DNA of 64,000 bases from Sulfurovum sp. (GTDB lineage: Bacteria; Campylobacterota; Campylobacteria; Campylobacterales; Sulfurovaceae). This document shows, piece by piece, positions 1 to 9,849 of this stretch. The notes beneath the pieces were generated by a model. It was not told the DNA's origin, ran no database searches, and saw nothing but the letters and a program-made list of their open reading frames with translations. Numbering within the stretch: the stretch's first letter is position 1; every line of letters starts with the position of its first letter. The stretch covers positions 62,001 through 126,000 of the forward strand of contig JAGXFO010000011.1 in the NCBI GenBank assembly GCA_024637255.1, written 5' to 3'. Both the position numbers and the translations under genes were made by a program.

Positions 1-54
1 GTTCTACTCGGCGCAGAGCCCTCGCGACTAGTCGCTCTAGTGCATAAAACAACA

Positions 55-1269
55 TTAACTTTTTTCCAAATACTCAAGCTCTAAACGTACTTGGTCTTCA
101 TAGGTTTCACGCTTTCTAATAATTCTGTCTTTTCCGCCTTGTAATGCAACTTCTGCACATTTCGCACGTGTATTGTAGTTGCTTGCCATAGTAAAGCCAT
201 ACGCCCCTGCAGAGTGTATAACAACAAGGTCGTTATGCTCAAGCGGAGGCAATGGTACATTTTTACCAAAAAAGTCACCACTTTCGCACACGGGACCTAC
301 TACATCCGCGGGTGTTTTTTCACCTTCGACCATGACTGCCTCTATTCTATGATAGGCATTATAGAGACTTGGGCGTATCAAATCATTCATCCCCCCATCT
401 ACGATGACAAAACGCTTTCCGTCATTGTTTTTTTCATACAGTACTTTGGTGAAAAATGCGCCCGCATTGGCTACCATGTATCGTCCCGGTTCACAAAGAA
501 GTGTTATATCCAACCCTTTAGTCTCTTCAAATATAGCCTGAGCATAAGCTTTTGCATCGATAGTCACTTCATCATCATACACTACGCCGATGCCACCACC
601 CACATCGAAAAACTTAATGTCTATCTTGATGGCTTTAAGTGAACGTACCAAATCAGCTACAATACCGCAAGCTTCGCGTATTGGATCAAGTTTTGTAAGC
701 TGTGATCCAATGTGAAAATGGATACCCACAGGGTTTAAAAATTTAGATTTATTCGCATAAATATACATACGCTTCGCCATATCTATCTCTACACCAAACT
801 TGTTTTCGTGCAGTCCTGTAGAAATATAAGGGTGTGTTTGAGGGTCTATATTTGGATTGACACGAATGGAAATACGCGCTTCTTTTCCTAATTCTTTAGC
901 CACCATTTCTACGCGCTTCATTTCTGCTTCACTCTCCAGATTCAAAAGTAAAATATCCTGTTCTAAGGCTTCACGTATTTCATCATCGCGCTTCCCTACG
1001 CCAGAGAAGATGATCTTATATTTATCCACACCCGCAGATAGTGCGCGTTTAACTTCGCCTATACTTACACAGTCAGCCCCTGCGCCAAGCTTTGCCAAAT
1101 GAGCGATGACCGAAAGATTTGAGTTTGCTTTTACTGCATAGTTGATGAGTGATTTTTTGCCCGAAAAAGCATCTTTGAGCGTGGCATACCTATTCTCAAT
1201 ATAGTCAAAATCATACACATACAAGGGTGTACCGTATTTGTTTGCTAATGCTTTATAATCAATATTCAT
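55..1269 (-). CDS. lysA: Diaminopimelate decarboxylase
   Basis: Last step of lysine synthesis: PLP-dependent decarboxylation of meso-diaminopimelate in the cytosol. The 404-residue protein is full length for the family. Visible motifs are the PLP lysine in YAVKANSN (K47), HFHIGSQ of the alanine-racemase-like barrel, the glycine-rich phosphate site GGGIG, EPGRY, and CESGDFFGK, which holds the active-site cysteine contributed to the partner subunit in the dimer. It is the first complete gene of the window; bases 1-54 beyond its stop hold no gene I recognise. An LptF/G permease lies upstream on the same strand after about 95 bases. Confidence 0.96.
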   Translation of the reverse strand: MNIDYKALANKYGTPLYVYDFDYIENRYATLKDAFSGKKSLINYAVKANSNLSVIAHLAKLGAGADCVSIGEVKRALSAGVDKYKIIFSGVGKRDDEIREALEQDILLLNLESEAEMKRVEMVAKELGKEARISIRVNPNIDPQTHPYISTGLHENKFGVEIDMAKRMYIYANKSKFLNPVGIHFHIGSQLTKLDPIREACGIVADLVRSLKAIKIDIKFFDVGGGIGVVYDDEVTIDAKAYAQAIFEETKGLDITLLCEPGRYMVANAGAFFTKVLYEKNNDGKRFVIVDGGMNDLIRPSLYNAYHRIEAVMVEGEKTPADVVGPVCESGDFFGKNVPLPPLEHNDLVVIHSAGAYGFTMASNYNTRAKCAEVALQGGKDRIIRKRETYEDQVRLELEYLEKS

Positions 1270-1365
1270 TTTACTATCCTGCGCTGCTCAATAATTTCGA
1301 GTCTATTTTGAAGTGATTTTATCCAAAAGTTAATTAAAAGGCACATTTAAAGTATTTCCGGGGTG

Positions 1366-2448
1366 TTAGACAAGGCTTCTTTCGTCTGTAAAATATATAT
1401 AAACAGCAGCACTCATTAAAAGAACTATAGGCAATACCGCAGTCAACTCAGGAATCAAAACACCATTCAAGCCTATTTGACTCAAGCCGTACAATGCGCC
1501 CCAAATCATAAAAGTTACACCCAAAGCCAATGAAACTACAGCACCTATATTCATCATTCTTGCATGGAAAGGCAACTTAAAAAACAATATGAGCAATAAA
1601 GCCATAGAAGAAAGTGGCATAACTACTTTATCATAGAATGCAGCTCTTATTTTGTCCGAATTCAGATTTTGCTTATCTAACAATATCCATGTATAATACG
1701 CATCCACAATATTTAAAGATTTTCCCGCATAAAGCGATTCTATGATCTTGGGTTTATATCCCTCTAATGTTTCTATGCGCTCTTTATGTTCTACAACATA
1801 TTTCTTCAGTTTGCCATTTTCATACATATGTGTTTTTACCGTAGCATCATGTGCAGTCCACTTTTCCCCGTCAAATGTCGCTATAGGTGCATTAATGGTA
1901 TAAAGTACCTGATAGCCCTCTACTTTAAAAATAGTAATATCGCTTATCTTTTTAGCTATAGGGTCGAGCTTGCTAATATAGACAAAGGTATCATTATATT
2001 TAAAAAAAAGATCGTCAACGGCATTGGCTCCCATTTCATTGTCAACAATAAAAGATGCTTTATCTTTTGCATAAGAAAACTCTGTACTGTTTAATGCCAA
2101 AAAAATGAGATACGTCACAAAAGCCACTGCAGACAATGGTATAAAAAGTCTTTTTTTATCATATCCAAAGGCATGCAAAGCTCCCATCGTGTTATTTTTA
2201 ACCAAAGCGAGCTTTGTCATAATGAGAGCAAAAACAATAGCCAAAGGGTAAAGCAAGCCTAGTGCAACTTCCCAGGTGTAAAAAATATAAAGTATTTTGT
2301 AATTTGAAGACACCTTAAGTTGCTGCACATGCTGAAAATAATCAATAGCAGCAAAAGCAAAAGACAAGCCAAATAAAATTGCCAGAAGATTTTTAATATA
2401 CAATTTTGCCAAATAAGAAAAATACAGTGAAGGCCTAAAGAGACTCAT
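1366..2448 (-). CDS. LptF/LptG-family lipopolysaccharide export permease
   Basis: Inner-membrane permease of the YjgP/YjgQ family, which with LptB extracts lipopolysaccharide from the inner membrane and passes it to the LptC-A bridge. The 360 residues show the family layout: three hydrophobic helices in the first ~115 residues, a periplasmic beta-rich domain at about 120-255, then three C-terminal helices. Whether it is LptF or LptG cannot be decided from this copy alone. Its start overlaps the stop of pth by four bases (ATGA), so the two are translationally coupled. Confidence 0.88.
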   Translation of the reverse strand: MSLFRPSLYFSYLAKLYIKNLLAILFGLSFAFAAIDYFQHVQQLKVSSNYKILYIFYTWEVALGLLYPLAIVFALIMTKLALVKNNTMGALHAFGYDKKRLFIPLSAVAFVTYLIFLALNSTEFSYAKDKASFIVDNEMGANAVDDLFFKYNDTFVYISKLDPIAKKISDITIFKVEGYQVLYTINAPIATFDGEKWTAHDATVKTHMYENGKLKKYVVEHKERIETLEGYKPKIIESLYAGKSLNIVDAYYTWILLDKQNLNSDKIRAAFYDKVVMPLSSMALLLILFFKLPFHARMMNIGAVVSLALGVTFMIWGALYGLSQIGLNGVLIPELTAVLPIVLLMSAAVYIYFTDERSLV

Positions 2449-3032
2449 AGTCTTAACCCTTCTATGGATTTAAGACTATATTTTGCTTTGATCTCATCCA
2501 AATCTTCATTGGGCAATAACGCACATGCTTCGGCTACATGGGTGATTAACTGATCAAGTACAGACACTTCATCCTCACAAAAGTCATGCAGCACATAGTC
2601 TGCTACCTGTGTTTTATGCGTGGGCTTACCCACACCTATTCTGACACGTATATATTCTTTTGTGATATGGGCATCTAAAGATTTAAGTCCATTGTGTCCG
2701 CCATGACCGCCGCCTCTTTTAAAACGCACCGCACCAAAAGGCAGATCAATATCATCATGTATCACAATAATATCTTCCAGTTCTACTTTGAAAAAATGTT
2801 TAACAGGCTGTACGCTCAGACCTGAAAGGTTCATAAATGTTGTGGGTTTTAAAAAAAGTAAATTGGCAGTGCGGTAAAGTTTGCCTTGGAAAGAAGTTTT
2901 GGAAATGTCTCTGGCCGGAAGACCATCAATGGCACAGTCATCGATAAGCTTATCGATGACTTTAAACCCGATATTATGTCGTGTATTTTCATATTGTGAT
3001 CCTGGATTACCTAGACCTACGAAAAGTGTCAT
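2445..3032 (-). CDS. pth: Peptidyl-tRNA hydrolase
   Basis: Releases peptides from peptidyl-tRNAs that drop off the ribosome. The 195-residue length is normal. The protein begins MTLFVGLGNPG, followed by the catalytic histidine in YENTRHNIGF, the substrate-binding KPTTFMNLSG, and HDDIDLPFG with the acidic residue that polarises the histidine; GGHGGHNGLKS is also present. It lies six bases after rplY on the same strand, the common rplY-pth pairing. Confidence 0.97.
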   Translation of the reverse strand: MTLFVGLGNPGSQYENTRHNIGFKVIDKLIDDCAIDGLPARDISKTSFQGKLYRTANLLFLKPTTFMNLSGLSVQPVKHFFKVELEDIIVIHDDIDLPFGAVRFKRGGGHGGHNGLKSLDAHITKEYIRVRIGVGKPTHKTQVADYVLHDFCEDEVSVLDQLITHVAEACALLPNEDLDEIKAKYSLKSIEGLRL

Positions 3033-3038
3033 AACGTA

Positions 3039-3575
3039 TTATTTAGCTTTGATTACACCACAGACAGCAACATCTGGTCTGTCCATCATTTTGCAGTTTG
3101 CAGGCACTTCAATATTTCTTACAAGAATAGAGTCATCTCTATTAAGTGGTGCAACATTAAGATTAAAGTTTTCAGGTACATTTTCAATTGCCCCTCTTAT
3201 TTTTAATCTTCTTTTAGACATCACAAGTACACCTTTATTTTTAATACCGATTGGTGTTCCATGTGTTAGTACCGGCACAAGAAAATCTGTAACCTGTCCT
3301 GGAACAGCCACTCTCAAATCTACATGGGTTGCATCACCGTTTACTGGGTGAAGCTGATACTCTTGGATAAATACATTGATCTCTTTATCGCCAACTTTAA
3401 CGGGGAATGCGAATGTAGTTTTATTTCTTACTGTTCTTATAAATTCACCACGTTTAAATGCAGCATGGATATTTTCTACACCATTTGCATAAATGTTTGC
3501 GATTAGATAACCATCTCTTTTAAGCTGCTTTGCATTACGCTTACCGATACTCTCTCTAACGATACCCTCTAACAT
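3039..3575 (-). CDS. rplY: 50S ribosomal protein L25 (Ctc form)
   Basis: 5S-rRNA-binding protein of the large subunit. The N-terminal ~95 residues form the L25 beta-barrel and the rest is the Ctc/TL5-type C-terminal extension (KRRLKIRGAIENVPENF region), giving 178 residues. The frame opens further upstream (to 3617), but I place the start at the internal ATG at 3575 because AAAGGA lies seven bases before it and MLEGIVRES is the family's usual beginning. The upstream ATG has no Shine-Dalgarno. Probably co-transcribed with pth. Confidence 0.93.
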   Translation of the reverse strand: MLEGIVRESIGKRNAKQLKRDGYLIANIYANGVENIHAAFKRGEFIRTVRNKTTFAFPVKVGDKEINVFIQEYQLHPVNGDATHVDLRVAVPGQVTDFLVPVLTHGTPIGIKNKGVLVMSKRRLKIRGAIENVPENFNLNVAPLNRDDSILVRNIEVPANCKMMDRPDVAVCGVIKAK

Positions 3576-3665
3576 ATGTAGTCCTTTGTACTTTGTATAA
3601 TTTTTTACCCAATTCATTATTTCTTGGAGTAAAATAGACGCGAATTATACACAGTTTATATTAAA

Positions 3666-4805
3666 TTAATCTTCATCTGTTTTAAAGCCAAATACATCTA
3701 CTTCTTTTTCATCTGCATAAGGATCCACGATGGCACCTTTTCCGACACCCTGCATTTTCAGTTTCATGTCTGCGGGGTTGGTTGCATATTCAAGCGCAAC
3801 CTCTTCGCTGATTTCACCCCTGCGTAAAATATCCAATAGTGCCTGATCAAAAGTCTGTGTACCATAAATCTCTTTTCCTTCAAACAGTGCATCAGGAATC
3901 TCGGCATCTCTATTTTCTGCTATCAGCTTCTCAATTCTTGCCGTTTTCTTAAGTATCTCGATTCCTGCAACCCTGCCGCCCTTTTTAGTAGGAATGAGCC
4001 TTTGGGAAATAACACCCTCAAGTACAGAGGCCAAGGACATACGAATACGGTTTTGCTCTTCATTGCCAAACATACCGACAATTCTGTCAATGGTTTCTTT
4101 GGCATCCATAGTGTGAAGCGTGGAAAACACAAGGTGTCCGGTATTGGCAGCATGAAGCGCAATGTCAATTGTCTCCAAATCCCTCATTTCCCCCACAAGT
4201 ATGATGTCGGGGTCTTCCCTTAGTGCTGCTCTTAGCGCATCAGAAAAAGAGTGCGCATCTTGACCTATGCCTCTTTGGTTGATGAGGCATCCTCTGTCTT
4301 GATGCACAAATTCTATAGGATCTTCAACGGTGATGATATGCTTTTTCTGTTCTCTGTTAATCTTGTCTATAATCGCTGCCAAAGTCGTTGACTTACCAGA
4401 ACCTGTTACACCAGTCACAAGGATAAGCCCTCTTTGTATCTGTGTAAATGTTGCAATGGCCGGCGGCAAATTAAGCTCTTCAAGCGTCAATATTTTCACT
4501 GGAATAATACGAAAAACTGCACTTAAACCATCCATCTGGTAAAAAAAGTTCACACGAAACCTATTTTCACTGCCCAAAATATAGGAAAAATCCAGATTTT
4601 TGTCTTTTTTCAGTTTTTCATACTGTTCTGCAGTAGTGATCTCCTGAGCCATTTTATCCATCATATCTGCACTTAGGGCATCTTGCCCGAGTACTTTCAG
4701 AACGCCGTTTATACGTACCCTTACTTGTGAGCCCGCCTTAAGATGAAGGTCACTCCCGCTATTGCTAATCATTGCTTTGAGGTATAGCTTGAGCTTTTCT
4801 TCCAT
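3666..4805 (-). CDS. pilT: Type IV pilus retraction ATPase PilT
   Basis: Hexameric ATPase at the pilus base that depolymerises the pilin filament for twitching, surface sensing and DNA uptake. The 379 residues contain an N-terminal PAS-like domain (ISNSGSDLHLKAG), Walker A GVTGSGKSTT, Asp box, Walker B GEMRD, the HTMDA His box, and a C-terminal tail. It reads in one direction with tal, aat and clpA. Other pilus-related genes in the window are the two prepilins near 60.3-61.7 kb and comEC at 54.6 kb. Confidence 0.95.
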   Translation of the reverse strand: MEEKLKLYLKAMISNSGSDLHLKAGSQVRVRINGVLKVLGQDALSADMMDKMAQEITTAEQYEKLKKDKNLDFSYILGSENRFRVNFFYQMDGLSAVFRIIPVKILTLEELNLPPAIATFTQIQRGLILVTGVTGSGKSTTLAAIIDKINREQKKHIITVEDPIEFVHQDRGCLINQRGIGQDAHSFSDALRAALREDPDIILVGEMRDLETIDIALHAANTGHLVFSTLHTMDAKETIDRIVGMFGNEEQNRIRMSLASVLEGVISQRLIPTKKGGRVAGIEILKKTARIEKLIAENRDAEIPDALFEGKEIYGTQTFDQALLDILRRGEISEEVALEYATNPADMKLKMQGVGKGAIVDPYADEKEVDVFGFKTDED

Positions 4806-4826
4806 GATAATCCTTTGGCCTAATAT

Positions 4827-5822
4827 TTATTTTAAACTGTCAAGCATCTCTTGGAATGCTTTTTCAAAGGCTTCAAGACCTTCTTTTAAGAGTTGACGAT
4901 ACACTTTAGTCATGTCAAAGCCACTATCGGCTAACTTTGTAAAATACCCCTTAATATCACTCTCTTCCAAAGGAAATTTAGGTGTAGGTGTTTTTTTGCC
5001 AATAAATGCTTTTATTGTTTCCAGTGGAGCAGTATTGACAGAATGGGGAGCAAGGAGCTCTCTCATATAGTAATCCGCTCTTAAATCATCACCTTTTACT
5101 CCTGTGCTTGCAAAAAGTGTACGAATACTGGGCGTACGGTTTGCTTCAATAAGATTATAAATTTTTGCAGCATTATAAATACCTGTTTTGGAAACAGGTA
5201 TACCCTCTTTTTCTAAGTCAGTGTCGAGCAATCTGTCGAAACGACTTACAAAAACAGAGATAACCGCTTCTGCTCTCAATCCACCATCTTTTTCAAAACA
5301 GTCCAAACCTTTTTTCATAGCCCTAAGACATTTTTGTGTTTGTTTAGGCGAAAAAACCAGTGTGGCATTGACAGAAATCCCTGTACTTAACAGCTCTTTC
5401 ATTGCCCCATAACCTGCTTCTGTAGCAGGCACTTTAACCATCACGTTAGGCTCACCTATCGCAGTAAAGAGTCTTTTACCTTCTGTGATAGTACCTTCTG
5501 TGTCATTGGAGAGGAAGGGATCTACTTCTATAGAGATATAACCATCATTTCCCTCATCATACAAAGGTCTTAATGCCTGGGCGGCAGTACGTATATCTTC
5601 TATAGCCAGTGCTTCATATTTCTCTTTTGGACTTTTTCCTGAGAGAGAAGCCAGCTGCTCTTTGTAGGCAGGAGAGGTTGTTATCGCAGACGCAAAAATA
5701 GATGGATTGCTGGTAGCGCCATTAATGATTCCTTTTTCGATTAATTCTAAAAAATTGTTTTTAAGAAAATCTCTTTCTATAAAATCTAACCACAATGAGA
5801 ACCCGATATCCCTGTTTACCAT
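4827..5822 (-). CDS. tal: Transaldolase
   Basis: Transfers a dihydroxyacetone unit between sugar phosphates in the non-oxidative pentose phosphate pathway. The 331 residues show the family features: the TSNPSIF motif near residue 40, the Schiff-base lysine in NVMVKVPAT, and NATLVFS. The size fits the longer transaldolases of Campylobacter-type bacteria rather than the short TalC/FSA form. It is separated from aat by two bases and from pilT by about 20, which suggests a single transcript. Confidence 0.95.
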   Translation of the reverse strand: MVNRDIGFSLWLDFIERDFLKNNFLELIEKGIINGATSNPSIFASAITTSPAYKEQLASLSGKSPKEKYEALAIEDIRTAAQALRPLYDEGNDGYISIEVDPFLSNDTEGTITEGKRLFTAIGEPNVMVKVPATEAGYGAMKELLSTGISVNATLVFSPKQTQKCLRAMKKGLDCFEKDGGLRAEAVISVFVSRFDRLLDTDLEKEGIPVSKTGIYNAAKIYNLIEANRTPSIRTLFASTGVKGDDLRADYYMRELLAPHSVNTAPLETIKAFIGKKTPTPKFPLEESDIKGYFTKLADSGFDMTKVYRQLLKEGLEAFEKAFQEMLDSLK

Positions 5823-5824
5823 CT

Positions 5825-6556
5825 TTAATCCTTATATTCCCAAGTAAAATGCTGCCATGAACCAAAATCTATAGGTTTATCAACGGTCTTTTGAAGTGCA
5901 TCAAGAAAAATATTTCTATCGACCGGTTCAGCACCTAAACCCAACATATGATCCGTTTTCATCTGACAGTCTATAAAATCATAACCTCTACTCCCTAAAA
6001 CATCACTTAGTGCCTTAAAAGCTACCTTTGAGGCATCAGAAACCAGAGAGAACATTGACTCCCCAAAAAAGGCTTTTCCTAGAGCTACACCGTACAGTCC
6101 TCCTACAAGTTTATCTTCACTATAGACTTCCACACTATGTGCAAATCCTTCTTCATGCAAGCGTATATAGGCTTCTTCAATTTCAGACACTATCCAAGAG
6201 CCTCCCTGTCCTTGTCTATAGACCGTTGCACAATACCTGATCACTTCTGAAAAACAGGTATCAAACGAAACAGTAAATTTTCCCGAACGCAACACCCTTT
6301 TAAATGATTTTCGCGTTTTAAATTTTTCAGGAAAAAGTAGTAGTCTGGGGTTGGGTGACCACCAGAGTATAGGTTCATCCTGACCATACCAAGGGAATAT
6401 ACCTTTTCTGTATGCCATCAAAAGCCTAGGTGAACTCAGGTCGCCTCCATAGGCCAAAAGTCCTTCATCTGAAGCCAGACGAGGATTGGGAAAATCCGGA
6501 GTGTGTTTATTTAATGGCTGTATAAAGTAGTTCTCTTCATCAAACACTGAAGCCAT
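5825..6556 (-). CDS. aat: Leucyl/phenylalanyl-tRNA-protein transferase
   Basis: Adds Leu or Phe from aminoacyl-tRNA to proteins with N-terminal Arg or Lys, creating a primary N-degron. The 243 residues include FPWYGQDEPILWWSPNPR, the GGLYGVALG and FFGESMFS segments, and the FIDCQ motif typical of Aat. It lies directly downstream of clpA (2-base gap), so it joins ClpS and ClpA as a three-gene N-degron unit. Confidence 0.96.
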   Translation of the reverse strand: MASVFDEENYFIQPLNKHTPDFPNPRLASDEGLLAYGGDLSSPRLLMAYRKGIFPWYGQDEPILWWSPNPRLLLFPEKFKTRKSFKRVLRSGKFTVSFDTCFSEVIRYCATVYRQGQGGSWIVSEIEEAYIRLHEEGFAHSVEVYSEDKLVGGLYGVALGKAFFGESMFSLVSDASKVAFKALSDVLGSRGYDFIDCQMKTDHMLGLGAEPVDRNIFLDALQKTVDKPIDFGSWQHFTWEYKD

Positions 6557-6558
6557 AA

Positions 6559-8751
6559 TTAGCGCTTGTTACCTTCAAATTCAAATTCTAACTTTTCATC
6601 TTTGTATCCTACTTTTACAGTACCGCCTTTTTGTAATTTTCCAAAAAGTATCTCATCTGTCAAGGCTTCTTTGACTTTGGCATCTATAACACGGGCAATA
6701 TGTCTGGCTCCATAGCGTTCATCATACCCTTCTTGTGCCAAATATTCTTTGGCTTTTTTACTAAGTTTTACGCTTACATCTTTAGGCTTAAGCAGCAAAT
6801 TGAGCTTCTCTATCTCCGTATCGACTATAACTGTCAGCACATCCAAAGAGAGTGTATTGAATGTGATTGTGGCACTTAAACGGTTCCTGAACTCCGGAGA
6901 GAAGAAAGCCGCCAATGCTTTGTCTGTTTTTGAAGAGGTGTCTTTCTGAAAGCCCATCACATTCGCTTCTTTGGTACCGATGTTGGAAGTCATGATGAGT
7001 ATGACATTTTTAAAATCAGAAACCACTCCGTTATTATCTGTCAATTTTGCACCATCCATCACTTGAAGCAAGATGTTCATAATATCGGGGTGTGCTTTTT
7101 CTATCTCATCTAAAAGCAACACGGTATGAGGATGTTTTTTAATCATCTCAGTCAACAGTCCGCCCTGCTCATATCCTACATACCCCGGAGGTGCTCCTAC
7201 CAAACGGCTGATGCTGTGCGGCTCCATATACTCTGACATGTCCAGTCTCTCAAAATGCACATGCATTGTTTTGGCAAGCTGTGTCGCAAGTGCTGTTTTA
7301 CCTACACCCGTAGGGCCTACAAACAAAAAGCTCCCTATGGGTCTGTCACCTGCATTCAGTCCTGCATACGAACGCTTAATCGCTGTAGATAAAGCCTTGA
7401 TAGCCTCATCCTGCCCGATAATATGCGCAGCAAGATCTTTCTCCAGCGATTTAAGTTTTTTTGTATCATCTGTTCCTATGACGGTAGAAGGAAGTTTCAT
7501 GATTTTAGCTACACTCTCTTCGATGTCCTTAGGCTGTACGGTCACACCCTCTTGGCCCCTAAGCATAAAGTGTGCCCCCACCTCATCGATGATGTCCATC
7601 GCTTTATCTGGCAAAAACCTGTCATGTAAATACTTTACAGAAAGATCAATGGCTGAGCGTATCGCCTCGTCCGTGAAATTGATGTTATGGTATGCTTCAT
7701 ACTTATGCTTCACCCCTTTTAAGATAGTAAAGGTATCTTCCACGCTCGGTTCTTCCACATCGACTTTTGCAAACCTTCGGCTGAGTGCCTTGTCTTTGTC
7801 AAAGAAATTTCTAAACTCTGCATAAGTTGTCGCCCCTATACACTTCAAATCACCGCGTGCCAGAGCAGGCTTAAGAAGATTGGAAGCATCCATGCTTCCG
7901 CCACTGGTTGCTCCCGCACCTACCATCGTATGAATTTCATCTATAAACAAGATGGCGTTCTTTTGCTCCGTGAGTTCTTTTATGATGCCTTTAAGGCGCT
8001 TCTCAAAATCTCCTCTGTATTTTGTTCCTGCAACCAAGGCACCCATATCTAAGGCAAATACTTTTGAGCCTTTGAGTATATCAGGGACATCTCCCTCGGA
8101 AATTCTAAGTGCCAAGCCCTCAGCGATAGCAGTTTTACCCACTCCGGGTTCGCCTACAAGCAGAGGATTGTTCTTTTTACGGCGACAGAGCGTTTGCATC
8201 ACACGTTCTATCTCATCTACACGTCCCACCACAGGATCTATCTTTCCCGTTGCTGCAAGACTTACAAGCTCCACAGTAAACTGAGCCAACAGAGTCTCTT
8301 CTTTTTTCTCTTCGCTTTTGCCTGCTACTTTATCGTAACGATGCGAAATGACCTCAAGTACATCCACGCGAGCAATACCCTCTTTTTTCATAAGGTACAC
8401 CGCATAGGAATGCTCCTGCATAAAAATAGCGGCTATCATATCGCCTATGCTTGCTTCGGTTCTGCCTGATGAATGTATCTGTGTCATCATGTCATTAATT
8501 GCACGAGAAAGTGCAACGGTTTCAAACGGTTCCACTGCTTCTTGTAAGGCAGGAATAGTCTTTGTAATATGCTCGACAATACCCGCTTCCAATCCTGCCA
8601 GGTCTGCATTCAGTATAGATAGTATATCTTTACCTGCTCCACTTCTTACTATCGCTAAAAATACATGCTCCACTGTCAAGTATTCATGCCTATTCTCTTT
8701 AGCATAGCCTACAGCTTGTTTAAATACATCATTAAGTGCCATACTTATCAT
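6559..8751 (-). CDS. clpA: ATP-dependent Clp protease ATP-binding subunit ClpA
   Basis: AAA+ unfoldase that feeds substrates, including ClpS-delivered N-degron proteins, to ClpP. The 730 residues contain the ClpN repeats (about 1-145), a first AAA module with Walker A GEPGVGKT and LFIDEIHTMVGAG, and a second with GPTGVGKT and LLLDEIEKAHPD followed by the C-terminal small domain. The short linker without the ClpB coiled-coil middle domain identifies ClpA. The first ATG is chosen because AAGGA lies six bases before it. clpP is not in the window. Confidence 0.96.
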   Translation of the reverse strand: MISMALNDVFKQAVGYAKENRHEYLTVEHVFLAIVRSGAGKDILSILNADLAGLEAGIVEHITKTIPALQEAVEPFETVALSRAINDMMTQIHSSGRTEASIGDMIAAIFMQEHSYAVYLMKKEGIARVDVLEVISHRYDKVAGKSEEKKEETLLAQFTVELVSLAATGKIDPVVGRVDEIERVMQTLCRRKKNNPLLVGEPGVGKTAIAEGLALRISEGDVPDILKGSKVFALDMGALVAGTKYRGDFEKRLKGIIKELTEQKNAILFIDEIHTMVGAGATSGGSMDASNLLKPALARGDLKCIGATTYAEFRNFFDKDKALSRRFAKVDVEEPSVEDTFTILKGVKHKYEAYHNINFTDEAIRSAIDLSVKYLHDRFLPDKAMDIIDEVGAHFMLRGQEGVTVQPKDIEESVAKIMKLPSTVIGTDDTKKLKSLEKDLAAHIIGQDEAIKALSTAIKRSYAGLNAGDRPIGSFLFVGPTGVGKTALATQLAKTMHVHFERLDMSEYMEPHSISRLVGAPPGYVGYEQGGLLTEMIKKHPHTVLLLDEIEKAHPDIMNILLQVMDGAKLTDNNGVVSDFKNVILIMTSNIGTKEANVMGFQKDTSSKTDKALAAFFSPEFRNRLSATITFNTLSLDVLTVIVDTEIEKLNLLLKPKDVSVKLSKKAKEYLAQEGYDERYGARHIARVIDAKVKEALTDEILFGKLQKGGTVKVGYKDEKLEFEFEGNKR

Positions 8752-8784
8752 TTATAATCCTTTTGTTCTTTTTGTTTCAAAACT

Positions 8785-9084
8785 CTATCTGTCTTTTTCA
8801 ATGGTGGCAAGCAGCGGAAATTCATTTTGTTTTGCTTTTTGTTTGACCTGCTGTGCTTTTGTTTGTGCTATCTCAAAGTTGTACACTCCGCATATCGCTT
8901 TGCCTGTTTCGTGTATATGCAGCATAATCTGTTCTGCCTCTTTATGACTTTTATGAAAAATACTTGTGAGTATTTCCACCACAAAATCCATACTTGTATA
9001 ATCATCATTGTGCAACAGCACTTTATACATCCGTGGTTCTTCTAGCTGTAAATCAAATTCCAGCTCATGTTCTATCTTTGGCAT
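8785..9084 (-). CDS. clpS: ClpS adaptor
   Basis: Small adaptor that binds N-terminal Leu, Phe, Tyr or Trp and hands the protein to the ClpA N-domain. The 99 residues include the extended N-terminal arm, then YKVLLHNDDYTSMDFVV, which holds the Asn-Asp of the N-degron pocket, and the HxxG segment IHETGKAICG. It heads the clpS-clpA-aat run and is divergent from bioD, whose coding start lies only about 60 bases away. Confidence 0.97.
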   Translation of the reverse strand: MPKIEHELEFDLQLEEPRMYKVLLHNDDYTSMDFVVEILTSIFHKSHKEAEQIMLHIHETGKAICGVYNFEIAQTKAQQVKQKAKQNEFPLLATIEKDR

Positions 9085-9147
9085 ATTTATGTTAAAATCC
9101 TCTTGTTAAATCTATGTCTATTATACAAAAAAAATGGAGAAATACAA

Positions 9148-9780
9148 GTGCAATCACTTTTCATCACTGCCACAGGGACAAATGTAGGAAAAACACACAC
9201 CACCCTACAGCTTATCAAACTCCTTGCAGACAAAGGTTTGGCCGCCGGTGTCTACAAGCCTATCGAAACAGGTGTTATCAACATTGCACATGATGCCAAT
9301 ATACTCTTAAAAGCTTGCCAAAAGGTAAATGAAAACTTTAAAAACTTCTCTATACACGACATCACTTGCTACACTTTCCCACTACCCGCTGCACCTTTTT
9401 GTGCAGATATTGAGCAGACTATTGACATTCAAAAAATTATAGAAAAACATGATGAGCTCTCAAAACACTGCGACATCCTTTTGGTTGAAGGTGCAGGTGG
9501 GCTCATGGTGCCCATCACTAAAGATTTTATGATGATAGATTTAGCCCAGAAACTAGAAACAAATGTGCTTTTAGTTACGCCCAGCCGTTTAGGCTGCATT
9601 AACGATACGCTACTCTCCATAGAAGCTTTAAACTCCCGTAAAATACATTTTGACTGGTGCGTAAATTTATTTGAAGAGAAAGAGAGTTTTTCAGATATAA
9701 GCAAACCTTTTTATGACGAAGTATTTCCAAACTGGTGGTGTGTTGATGAGGGTTTACAAAGGTTTATTAGCACCTATTAG
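9148..9780 (+). CDS. bioD: Dethiobiotin synthetase
   Basis: ATP-dependent carboxylation that closes the ureido ring of dethiobiotin in biotin synthesis. The P-loop region SLFITATGTNVGKT at the very N-terminus and VEGAGGLMVPI are diagnostic. The open frame extends upstream to 9067 into the clpS control region, but I choose GTG at 9148, preceded by GGAG, because it gives the canonical N-terminus and 210 residues. It is followed by pyrB on the same strand. No other bio genes are present. Confidence 0.92.
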   Translation: MQSLFITATGTNVGKTHTTLQLIKLLADKGLAAGVYKPIETGVINIAHDANILLKACQKVNENFKNFSIHDITCYTFPLPAAPFCADIEQTIDIQKIIEKHDELSKHCDILLVEGAGGLMVPITKDFMMIDLAQKLETNVLLVTPSRLGCINDTLLSIEALNSRKIHFDWCVNLFEEKESFSDISKPFYDEVFPNWWCVDEGLQRFISTY

Positions 9781-9849
9781 CTATAATCACATCATAATAC
9801 AGCATAAGGCTCTTGTGCTTGATGCGTGAATGACGGAGGATACCAACCC

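Noticed and set aside
7211..7825. 204-codon plus-strand frame inside clpA
   Set aside because: Low-complexity Ser/Leu-rich shadow of the clpA coding strand with no motif or ribosome site.
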